In this document: positions 1-7,913 of the stretch, piece by piece
How positions within the stretch are numbered: the stretch's first letter is position 1
How the letters are laid out: each line of letters opens with the position of its first letter
Assembly: GCA_045403015.1 (NCBI GenBank)
Contig: JAXIPI010000117.1
Location: 1 to 26,332 of the forward strand
Reading direction: 5' to 3'
DNA: 26,332 nt
From: Gaiellasilicea sp045403015
Lineage (GTDB): Bacteria; Actinomycetota; Thermoleophilia; Gaiellales; Gaiellaceae
Position numbers and translations under genes: made by a program
The notes under the pieces: generated by a model
What the model was told of the DNA's origin: nothing
The model's input: only the letters and a program-made list of their open reading frames with translations
The model's database searches: none

Positions 1-112
1 ACTGGCCTGGCCTGTACGACCGCGCGCGGAGAGCGGCATCGACGTCGACGAGACGCAGCCACAGTCCGTCGCCCACGCGCAGCCCGAGCGCGGTCGTACA
101 GGCCAGGCCAGT
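1..112. repeat. Perfect 25-bp inverted repeat with 62-base loop (fold-back)
   Basis: Bases 1-25 are the exact reverse complement of bases 88-112, and the match stops at 26/87. The reverse complement of 1-87 reads in frame as protein (GLRVGDGLWLRLVDVDAAL and on), which matches residues of the next gene just upstream of the part where the 88-372 fragment begins (RIGDGLWVRLVDLGAAL in the paralogue). The loop is therefore the missing upstream coding DNA in inverted orientation. This is either a fold-back assembly chimera at a contig end, which the repeat starting exactly at base 1 favours, or a real inversion between 25-bp arms. Confidence 0.93.
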
Positions 113-372
113 CGGTGGTACTCGAGGTGCGCGACGAGCTCTGCCCGTGGAACGCGGGCCGCTACCGCGTCGGCGACGACGCGGGGCGGACCGAGGACAC
201 TGCCGATCTCGCGCTCGACGTCACGGACCTTGCTTCCGCCTACCTGGGCGGGTTCGACTTTCACCGCCTCGCTCGCGCCGGTCTCGTCGAGGAACGCATC
301 GAAGGCTCGGTCGAGGCGGCGACACTTCTCTTCCGAACTGATCTACCCCCTCACTGCCCGGAGGTGTTCTGA
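88..372 (+). CDS. Eis-like GNAT N-acetyltransferase, C-terminal fragment
   Basis: This is the 3' part of a gene whose upstream portion is missing or inverted. The frame is open from base 1, but residues homologous to the neighbouring paralogue begin only at about base 88 (ARSYRPGQ, then VVLEV). It holds the C-terminal sterol-carrier-like domain of Eis-type acetyltransferases, with ADLALDV, AYLGGF and the ending CPEVF. In mycobacterial Eis the free carboxylate of the C-terminal Phe takes part in catalysis, and a terminal Phe is kept here. Its TGA abuts the GTG of the next gene, and the RBS of that gene (GGAGG, 360-364) lies inside the last codons, so the two were probably co-translated. The intact gene would be about 400 residues. 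Confidence 0.85.
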   Translation, partial: ARSYRPGQSVVLEVRDELCPWNAGRYRVGDDAGRTEDTADLALDVTDLASAYLGGFDFHRLARAGLVEERIEGSVEAATLLFRTDLPPHCPEVF

Positions 373-1590
373 GTGGCCTGGGACGTGCGTCCGACCAAGG
401 ATCTGAACGAGTTCAAGGCTGCCGTCGGTGCGATCTCCCACTACTTCGGCGGCGGCCCCGACGACGAGCGCGCCGAGCGGTTCGCGAAAGTGCTGCCGCT
501 CGAGCGGATGCACGCTGCCTTCGACGGTGATGTGGTCGTCGGCGGCGCCGGCGCCTTCCCGTTCCAGCTGACGGTGCCCGGCGGCGTCGTCCCCTGCGGC
601 GGCGTCACCGTGGTCGGCGTGCTGCCGACGCACCGCCGTCGCGGCGTGCTGACGGCGATGATGCGTGCCCAGCTCGAAGACATCCGCGACCGCGGGGAGC
701 CGATCGCTGCGCTCTGGGCCTCGGAAGAGGTGATCTACGGACGCTTCGGCTACGGAATGGCCTCGCTCGCCGGCGAGATCGCGCTCTCGAGCGGCTACAC
801 CGGGCTGCGGCAGCCGCCCGACGAGACGGCTCGGACTCGTTTGATCAGCCTCGACGACGCGAAGACGGTCCTTCCTGGCATCTACGACCGCGTGCGGGCC
901 GGGACGCCCGGAATGTTCAACCGCACCGAGGCCTGGTGGGAGCTTCGCAACCTGTCCGATCCGCTCGAGCGGCGCCAGGGCGGCGGTGAGAAGAACGTGC
1001 TCGTGCTGGAGCTCGACGGCGAGCCCGCTGGGTACGCGCTCTACCGGGTCTTCTCGAAGTTCGAGCACGGCTCATCGGTGGGACACGTCGAGGTGATCGA
1101 GGCGGTCGCGGACGGCGCGGTCGCGATGCGCGAGCTCTGGCGCGTCTTGCTCGACATGGACTGGCTGGCGACGCTGAAGGCCTTCCTCCTCCCGATCGAC
1201 CACCCGCTCCTGCAGCAGCTCCGCTATCCGCGCCGACTCCAGATGCGGATCGGCGACGGGCTCTGGGTGCGGCTCGTCGACCTCGGCGCCGCCCTCTCCG
1301 CTCGCGCGTACGGCGGTGAGGGGCCGGTCGTGTTCGAGGTCGAAGACGCGTTCCTGCCGGAGAACACGGGACGCTGGAGGATCGCCGGTGGCACAGCCGA
1401 GAGGACCGATGAAGCCGCGGATCTCGCCCTCGATGTGAGGGAGCTGGGCGCCGCGTACCTCGGCGGGTTCACATTCGGAGAGCTCGTCCGGGCAGGCGTG
1501 GTGCGCGAGCTGAAGGACGGCGGTGCGGCTCGTGCCGACGCGCTGTTTTTCACGAGCGACCCGAAACCGTGGTGTCCGGAGATCTTCTGA
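373..1590 (+). CDS. Eis-like GNAT family N-acetyltransferase
   Basis: The protein has 405 residues, the usual Eis length. The first GNAT domain carries the acetyl-CoA loop VLPTHRRRGVLTAMM (residues 84-98) and a GRFGYG motif (123-128) whose Tyr127 corresponds to the general acid of Eis. A second, degenerate GNAT region lies at about 150-290, and a C-terminal SCP2-like domain ends in CPEIF with a terminal Phe (the carboxylate base in Eis). The GTG start follows GGAGG at 360-364 by 8 bases. Family members acetylate amines, including Lys and aminoglycosides; the substrate here is unknown. It is a tandem paralogue of the broken gene before it; their C-terminal domains align almost without gaps. 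No signal peptide is seen, so it is cytoplasmic. Confidence 0.93.
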   Translation: MAWDVRPTKDLNEFKAAVGAISHYFGGGPDDERAERFAKVLPLERMHAAFDGDVVVGGAGAFPFQLTVPGGVVPCGGVTVVGVLPTHRRRGVLTAMMRAQLEDIRDRGEPIAALWASEEVIYGRFGYGMASLAGEIALSSGYTGLRQPPDETARTRLISLDDAKTVLPGIYDRVRAGTPGMFNRTEAWWELRNLSDPLERRQGGGEKNVLVLELDGEPAGYALYRVFSKFEHGSSVGHVEVIEAVADGAVAMRELWRVLLDMDWLATLKAFLLPIDHPLLQQLRYPRRLQMRIGDGLWVRLVDLGAALSARAYGGEGPVVFEVEDAFLPENTGRWRIAGGTAERTDEAADLALDVRELGAAYLGGFTFGELVRAGVVRELKDGGAARADALFFTSDPKPWCPEIF

Positions 1591-1615
1591 GCGGCCTGCT
1601 ACCCTCCCGCGCTGA

Positions 1616-2107
1616 ATGTTGCGGCCATTCCACGGCGCGGTCTGTGCGCTGCTCGTCAGCCTGATCCTCGTAGCACCGGCAAATGCCCTCGTCGACGGGC
1701 CGATCGACGTGTACCTCGAGCATCTCGAGCCCCTGACGCTCGAGTGGCCGGCTGACGGGACGATGACCGACGGCTACGGTCCGCGCTGGGGCCGGATGCA
1801 TCTCGGGATCGACGTCGGCATCCTTCGGTCGCTCGAAGTGCGAGCCGCCGCGAGCGGGACGGTGACGGCTGCAGGCTGGCTCACCGGCTACGAGGGCTAC
1901 GGCAACGTCGTGATGGTCGACGTGGGCGGTGGCTACTCGGTCCTCTACGCGCATCTCTCGAGCTCGCATGTCGTTCCGGGCCAGTGGCTGGCGACCGGGG
2001 AGTCGATCGGGGAAGCCGGCTGCAGCGGCTCGTGCACCGGCACGCACCTTCATTTCGAGCTGCGGCTGAACGGCGTGCCGATCGATCCCGCTCCCTATCT
2101 GGGCTAG
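1616..2107 (+). CDS. Secreted M23 (LytM-like) metallopeptidase, copy 1
   Basis: The protein has 163 residues. A signal peptide covers about 1-24 (hydrophobic ALLVSLILVAP, then ANA). The rest is a minimal M23 domain with HLGIDVG (His62, Asp66), YAHLS (His113) and THLHFE (His144, His146), which are the Zn ligands and catalytic histidines of LytM-type endopeptidases. It probably cuts peptidoglycan cross-links outside the membrane. Cys136 and Cys140 (CSGSC) could form a disulfide. No Shine-Dalgarno sequence precedes ATG 1616, but TACCCT (1600-1605) sits 10 bases upstream, so a near-leaderless mRNA is possible. The next gene is a close paralogue that keeps the same Cys pair, catalytic motifs and PIDP ending. 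Confidence 0.93.
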   Translation: MLRPFHGAVCALLVSLILVAPANALVDGPIDVYLEHLEPLTLEWPADGTMTDGYGPRWGRMHLGIDVGILRSLEVRAAASGTVTAAGWLTGYEGYGNVVMVDVGGGYSVLYAHLSSSHVVPGQWLATGESIGEAGCSGSCTGTHLHFELRLNGVPIDPAPYLG

Positions 2108-2164
2108 GGGCACACCCCCCGATCGAGTGATGGCGGCCCCGAGAGCCGAGGCTACGGTGTGCCC
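2108..2164 (+). other. Stem-loop between the two M23 genes
   Basis: GGGCACACC (2108-2116) pairs perfectly with GGTGTGCCC (2156-2164) across a 39-base loop that can fold a small inner GGC/GCC stem. It begins right after the stop codon of copy 1 and ends 5 bases before ATG 2170 of copy 2. There is no T-tract. It may attenuate read-through or occlude initiation of copy 2, which has no Shine-Dalgarno sequence; the function is inferred. Confidence 0.55.
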
Positions 2165-2169
2165 TGCCC

Positions 2170-2646
2170 ATGACACGGACGCTCCCTATGCGGAGCGCGC
2201 TCGTCGTCTTGCTTGCCTCTCTCGTCGTCGCACCAGCGGCATCGGCACGCCCTGACGCCTCTGCGCGCCTCCAGATGGTCTGGCCTGCCAGCGGCACGGT
2301 CACCTCGCCCTTCGGCGTGTGGCGCGGCAACCACCGGCACGAAGGCATCGACATCGGCATGCTGCTCTCCCTGCGTGTCCGCGCGGTGACCGAGGGCGTC
2401 GTTGAGAGCACCGGGTACGAGAACGGCTACGAGGGCTACGGCAAGATCATCAAGCTCGACCTGCCCGGCCCTTATACCGCCCTCTACGCGCATCTCTCGA
2501 ACGTCGCGGTGCGGGAGGGTGAGCACGTTCGCGAGGGTGAGTGGATCGGCCAGGCCGGCTGCACGGGGAGCTGCTCGGGCACGCACCTCCATTTCGAGGT
2601 TCGGCGCCGGGGCGTCCCGATCGACCCCATGCAGTTCCTCGGCTAG
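2170..2646 (+). CDS. Secreted M23 (LytM-like) metallopeptidase, copy 2
   Basis: The protein has 158 residues. A signal peptide (ALVVLLASLVVAPAASA, to about residue 26) is followed directly by an M23 domain with HEGIDIG (His57, Asp61), YAHLS (His108) and THLHFE (His139, His141), so all metal and catalytic residues are present. Cys131/Cys135 match the CxxxC of copy 1. There is no clear RBS at ATG 2170; ATG 2188 (residue 7) is an alternative start. Its last codons contain the predicted promoter of the downstream tRNA. The role is probably cell-wall hydrolysis outside the membrane. The two copies arose by tandem duplication and differ mostly in the linker before the domain. Confidence 0.93.
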   Translation: MTRTLPMRSALVVLLASLVVAPAASARPDASARLQMVWPASGTVTSPFGVWRGNHRHEGIDIGMLLSLRVRAVTEGVVESTGYENGYEGYGKIIKLDLPGPYTALYAHLSNVAVREGEHVREGEWIGQAGCTGSCSGTHLHFEVRRRGVPIDPMQFLG

Positions 2647-2649
2647 AAT
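2621..2649 (+). promoter_or_regulatory. Promoter of tRNA-Val inside the M23 gene end
   Basis: A -35-like TCGACC (2621-2626), a 17-base spacer and a -10 TAGAAT (2644-2649) place a start site about 4-5 bases before the mature tRNA 5' end at 2661. The first three bases of the -10 are the stop codon of the M23 gene. This is a sequence match to sigma-70-type consensus only. Confidence 0.6.
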
Positions 2650-2660
2650 CCCGCTCGCAA

Positions 2661-2733
2661 GGGCGGTTAGCTCAGTTGGGAGAGCACCAGCTCGACAAGC
2701 TGGGGGTCACTGGTTCGAGCCCAGTACCGCCCA
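2661..2733 (+). tRNA. tRNA-Val (GAC)
   Basis: A full cloverleaf can be drawn. The acceptor is GGGCGGT (2661-2667) with ACCGCCC (2726-2732), followed by discriminator A2733. The D arm is GCTC/GAGC (2670-2673, 2682-2685). The anticodon stem is CCAGC/GCTGG (2687-2691, 2699-2703) with loop TCGACAA and anticodon GAC at 2694-2696. The variable loop has five bases, and the T arm is ACTGG/CCAGT with loop TTCGAGC. The 3' CCA is not encoded. Position 33 is C and not the near-universal U. It reads GUC and GUU valine codons. Confidence 0.95.
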
Positions 2734-2735
2734 TA

Positions 2736-2768
2736 GCCGCAACCCCGCATGGATACTGGGGTTGCGGC
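2736..2768 (+). terminator. Hairpin directly after tRNA-Val, likely terminator
   Basis: GCCGCAACCCC (2736-2746) and GGGGTTGCGGC (2758-2768) form a perfect 11-bp stem with an 11-base loop, three bases after the mature tRNA end. No T-tract follows, as is common for high-GC actinobacterial terminators. It probably ends the tRNA transcript and may assist 3' processing. Confidence 0.7.
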
Positions 2769-3044
2769 CCTGGCTCCGGTGTCCGCGGACCCGGAATGGA
2801 CCCAGAGGGCTCGGTTAGCCTTCGCCAAGTGTCGAGCCGCCCGCGGCGGGCGTAGCAGACGGCCGCGCGGCGGGCTCGGCAGTGAGCGCCTTCCGAAGCC
2901 CTTGCGGGGCACTTGCCGCGGGAATGGAGTCAGCCGCCGCCGACCCGAGTCTGAAAACCACACCGGACACCACCACCACCACAACGCAAGCGTGACATTG
3001 AGTTCGGGAATGTCCCTGGTGACGTGCCGCACTACGATGTGCGC
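2769..3044. other. Gene-poor stretch after tRNA-Val
   Basis: I see no convincing coding region. Open frames here lack recognisable protein character, and one crosses the tRNA. A 10-bp palindrome GTCCGCGGAC and a run of CAC repeats near 2960-2985 are the only visible structure. No copy of the tRNA 3' end that would mark an attachment site was noticed in the window. Confidence 0.5.
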
Positions 3045-3203
3045 ATGAACGCTTGGTTGATCCTCGCCGTCGTCCTTGTCGCGCTGGTCGTGTTGCTAGA
3101 ACCCCTCATTAGGCAATCTCCGGAGCCGCCCTCAAAGGGTGAGGAAGCATTCAAGTGGACTGACGCAGTCGCCAAAATACTCGGCGGGCTGTGGCCGCGC
3201 TGA
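3045..3203 (+). CDS. Possible 52-residue single-pass membrane peptide
   Basis: The ATG frame begins MNAW and then an almost purely aliphatic segment (LILAVVLVALVVLL, residues 5-18), fitting one membrane helix. A charged soluble tail follows, with PEPPSKGEEAF and an ending ILGGLWPR. A TACGAT -10-like box (3033-3038) lies 6 bases before the ATG, consistent with a leaderless transcript; no Shine-Dalgarno is present. The segment is less GC-rich than its neighbours. No family is recognised. It could be chance, but the hydrophobic-then-charged layout is typical of real small membrane proteins. Confidence 0.42.
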   Translation: MNAWLILAVVLVALVVLLEPLIRQSPEPPSKGEEAFKWTDAVAKILGGLWPR

Positions 3204-3360
3204 CGCCGACCACCTAGAGAGCGAGCACCCGCCTGGGCGAGCGTCCTCTCGCTCGACGACGCCGATAACTGGAGCCAAAGAGACACCAGTTGGAGCCACC
3301 TCTCGCCCGAGCCGAGCGCGTGCGGACCCCGCTCCGCTGCCTCACGAGGGCGGGGCGGCG
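3204..3360. other. Short intergenic stretch with weak inverted repeats
   Basis: No gene is seen. CCCCGC and GCGGGG around 3330-3356 could pair just downstream of the minus-strand TadE/G-like stop codon and act as a weak terminator. AACTGG/CCAGTT at about 3267-3292 is a second short inverted repeat. Confidence 0.3.
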
Positions 3361-4296
3361 TTATTCGACGAGGGAGATGACGCGAACGCCGTAGCCCGGG
3401 ACGGAGCCGGTGTCGTCGGCGAGACCCTGCCAGATCACCTGGGTGAAGTAGCCCTTGACGGTGCCCGTGCTGCCGGCGGCGGTGAAGGACGTGGGGACGA
3501 AGCCGACCCAGGCGACGATGTCGTACTCCGCCTCGGAGCCCTCGCCCGTAATCGAGCGGTAGACGGGGAAGAGAAGCTCGCTGCCGAGACGGTCGTTGAG
3601 AGCGTTCTTGATGTGGCTGGAGTTGAACTCGGTCGAGGGGGAGGAGCGGTAGGTGCCTAGGGGCATCTCGTCCTCGTACCCGTTGCGGATCCAGTCCGCC
3701 AAGGTCTGGGTGCCGATGTCGCCGGAGATGTTGCGGCTGTCGAGGTTGACGAGGCCGAAGGCACCGGCGGCGTCGCTGCCGCCGGGATTGTGCAGGTCCA
3801 TGAGCACGACCTGGGTAGGATCGCCGAAACAGCCGCACTGGAGCATCGGGTGCTGCTCGTCGACGGCGATCGGGGCGACGTACCGCGCCGCGGCGGGGAC
3901 GCCGGCGCGCGCCGTGGCCCGAGCGTGGACCTCCACCGAGTCGACCCCGAAGAGCTTCAGGAAGAATGCGGGCGCGGGCCGGGCGACCGTCACCGTTATC
4001 AGGTCGTTCGCGACCACCTTGGTCCCGAACGAGATCGCGATAGCGCCGCCGCCGTTCTTCGTCGCGTACTCGTTCGCGAGGGCGGCGGCGTCGGCCGTTC
4101 CCTCGCGCAGGCGCTGCGCGCCGGAAAGCGCCGCCGCGTCTGCGGTTGCCTGGGTGGCGCGATCCTCCCGATACCAGGAGCCGACGTCGATCACCAACCC
4201 AGCCATGCCCAGCAGCGCCACCATGAAGACGATCATGAGCACGACCGCCTGACCCTGCTCGGACCTAGCAAGCCGCGTGGTGAGTGGAGGATTCAT
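3361..4296 (-). CDS. TadE/TadG-like (Flp pilus assembly-type) protein
   Basis: The protein has 311 residues from ATG 4296. The N-terminus is the TadE/G hallmark: a short basic segment, SEQGQAVVLM (12-21), one membrane helix to about residue 37, then VIDVGSWY and QATADAAALSGAQ (49-61), the conserved pattern after the helix. The remaining 240 residues are extracytoplasmic and not recognised; they include a Cys pair (CGCFGD). The frame stays open 98 codons further upstream, but that part has no protein character and the Tad motif normally begins near residue 10-15, so the inner start is chosen although its RBS is weak. In Tad systems such proteins are pseudopilin-like or envelope components. No other tad genes are in the window, so it may act alone. 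Confidence 0.88.
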   Translation of the reverse strand: MNPPLTTRLARSEQGQAVVLMIVFMVALLGMAGLVIDVGSWYREDRATQATADAAALSGAQRLREGTADAAALANEYATKNGGGAIAISFGTKVVANDLITVTVARPAPAFFLKLFGVDSVEVHARATARAGVPAAARYVAPIAVDEQHPMLQCGCFGDPTQVVLMDLHNPGGSDAAGAFGLVNLDSRNISGDIGTQTLADWIRNGYEDEMPLGTYRSSPSTEFNSSHIKNALNDRLGSELLFPVYRSITGEGSEAEYDIVAWVGFVPTSFTAAGSTGTVKGYFTQVIWQGLADDTGSVPGYGVRVISLVE

Positions 4297-4825
4297 CCGG
4301 GGCTTTCGGCAAGTCGCAGAACTGGCACACATGCAAGGTTGATGTTTCCCTGAGGAGGAACTGGCGGTCTCCGGGGAAAGATCACTCCATTGAGGGAGCC
4401 CGAGCGACAGGTGCCCAGCTGCACTGCTCACACCCTCATAGTCGGCGCCTGCCGGCGGCGATGTGGAATCCCTCGCCCGGTGGATCTCGACACGTGCAAG
4501 GGCCCCGCGGCCCGGTCCGACCCGGTGTGGCGCCCTCGCCATCTTGGCTCGACGCGCGAGAGGCGGGACGCTTCGAAGCGCTCGCCTCACCAGGGCTAGA
4601 GCTCAGCGAAGCCCCGGCCGCGATGCGGCTGACGGCCATCAAGGACGGCACGTCGAACACGTTGATGCTGGCGAAGGTCTCGTAGGCCAACTCGAACGGG
4701 GCAAGGGGCGCCGGGTCAGCCACTAGGACCGAGTCGTCGTATCCAGCTCCACTTTCCCTGCCGGGTTGAACACGGACGGCCGGAGGCGTAGCGTCGCGGG
4801 CGAATCGACTCGAGAGGAGGATTCC
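4297..4825. other. Long divergent intergenic region with several hairpins
   Basis: This is 529 bases between the divergent TadE/G-like and cyclase genes. TTTCCC (4345-4350) pairs with GGGAAA (4374-4379). CTCC/GGAG lies at 4385-4398 and GTGC/GCAC at 4411-4424. The strongest is AGGCGGG (4561-4567) with CTCGCCT (4581-4587) around the perfect palindrome CGCTTCGAAGCG (4569-4580), with A4568 bulged. A structured 5' leader of the TadE/G gene is plausible, but I cannot match it to a known riboswitch. No convincing protein gene is seen. Confidence 0.45.
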
Positions 4826-5683
4826 ATGTGTGTCCCGGGTACGATCGAGGCTGTTCGCAGCCGAATCGAGCACGAGCACGAGGAGGACGAGAGGGCCAGC
4901 GGCCCGCGCCTCGACCGGCGCACGGCGCTGCTCGCCGGCGCGGGTGCCGCGCTCGCGGCAGCGCTCCCGGGGGGAGCGCGGGCGACCGGGCGTCGTGGGA
5001 GCAAGGCGCAGGACCTCACTCACGTCTTCCGTGTCGGGACGCCGATGTTCCCGGGCGTCCCGCGGCCGTCGCGCGAGACGTTCGTGACTGTGCCCGTGAA
5101 CGGCTTCTATGGGCAGATCTGGAATTTCTGGGAGCACACCGCGACGCATCTCGACGTGCCCGCACACTTCGTCGTCGGCGGCCGCACGACGCCGCAGCTC
5201 ACGCTCGACGAGCTGATGGCTCCGATCGCCGTGATCGACATCTCCGACCGCGCCGCGCGCGACCCCGACACCGTCGTCACCACGAACGACCTGCTCCGTT
5301 ACGAGCGCAGATACGGGAAGATCCGCCGCGGCTCGCTCGTGGCGATGAACTCGGGCTGGGACTCGCGGGCGGGCAGCGAGGAGGCTTACCGGAACGCGGA
5401 CGCCTCCGGCACGATGCACTTCCCAGGCTGGAGCGCCGATGCGATCGAGTGGCTGATCGACGAGCGCAGGATCGGGGCGATTGGGGTCGACACGCTCAGC
5501 CTCGACCCGGGGAACGCGACTGCGTTTGTGGCGCACGTCGCATTGCTGTCTGCAAACCGATTCGGGATCGAGAACCTCGCCAACCTCAGCAGGATCCGGC
5601 CCGAGGGCGCGACGGCTTTCGTCGGCGTCATCCCGTGGGAGGAAGGCTCCGGCGGCCCGGCACGGGTGGTTGCGACTTGGTGA
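4826..5683 (+). CDS. Cyclase-family metal-dependent hydrolase (kynurenine formamidase-like), Tat-exported
   Basis: The protein has 285 residues from ATG 4826, preceded by GAGAGGAGG (4812-4820). A twin-arginine signal (DRRTALLAG, Arg31-Arg32, then an Ala-rich stretch to about 53) suggests export in folded form. The mature domain has the family metal motif HTATHLDVPAHF (His104, His108, Asp110, His114) and the later GVDTLSLDPG segment. The family (PF04199) includes KynB formamidases and related amide or lactone hydrolases that bind Zn or Mn; the substrate cannot be told from sequence. It stands alone between a long upstream region and ftsH. An upstream in-frame start exists at 4766 but ignores the good RBS. 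Confidence 0.9.
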   Translation: MCVPGTIEAVRSRIEHEHEEDERASGPRLDRRTALLAGAGAALAAALPGGARATGRRGSKAQDLTHVFRVGTPMFPGVPRPSRETFVTVPVNGFYGQIWNFWEHTATHLDVPAHFVVGGRTTPQLTLDELMAPIAVIDISDRAARDPDTVVTTNDLLRYERRYGKIRRGSLVAMNSGWDSRAGSEEAYRNADASGTMHFPGWSADAIEWLIDERRIGAIGVDTLSLDPGNATAFVAHVALLSANRFGIENLANLSRIRPEGATAFVGVIPWEEGSGGPARVVATW

Positions 5684-5709
5684 CCTGAGCCGAAGCGCCC
5701 CGTTCTGCC

Positions 5710-5728
5710 AGACGGCGTGACGCCGTCT
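5710..5728. terminator. Hairpin between cyclase gene and ftsH
   Basis: AGACGGCG (5710-5717), loop TGA, CGCCGTCT (5721-5728): a perfect 8-bp stem 26 bases after the cyclase stop. Only a short T-poor tail follows. It probably terminates the cyclase transcript. Confidence 0.55.
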
Positions 5729-5787
5729 CGTTCACGTGTTCGATTTCCCACCGCATCAACCATCTAGTTGCTCTAGGTTGTCTGACG

Positions 5788-7812
<2,025 letters not shown>

Positions 7813-7913
7813 TGTCGACGGGTTGACGAGGTCGCGGCAATAGTTGCTTAGGATTGAACGCGATCGACACGCACCCAATCATCGAGTTCTGCGGCGTGAC
7901 GAGAGGAGCCCCC

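Noticed and set aside
2541..2855. Open frame crossing the tRNA with the peptide LAQLGEHQLDKLGVTGSSP.
   Set aside because: This is the well-known spurious translation of a tRNA and overlaps the real tRNA-Val.
2960..2985. CAC-rich run coding HHHHH in one frame.
   Set aside because: Low-complexity DNA in a gene-poor stretch, not a tag or metal-binding gene.
2661..3360. tRNA-Val as the attachment site of an integrated element.
   Set aside because: No integrase, no duplicated tRNA 3' end and no mobility gene is visible nearby.
4297..4590. N-terminal extension of the TadE/G-like protein by 98 codons.
   Set aside because: The extension has no protein-like composition or motif, and the SEQGQ motif normally lies near the N-terminus.
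4622..4685. Frame ending in IKDGTSNTLMLAKVS, resembling the DGTSNT motif of planctomycete DUF1559 proteins.
   Set aside because: Only this short motif matches; nothing upstream in the frame resembles DUF1559 and a stop follows at once. Most likely chance in high-GC non-coding DNA.
4436..5536. Long minus-strand frame opposite the cyclase gene.
   Set aside because: It is antisense to a well-supported gene and has no recognisable domain; high GC creates such shadows.
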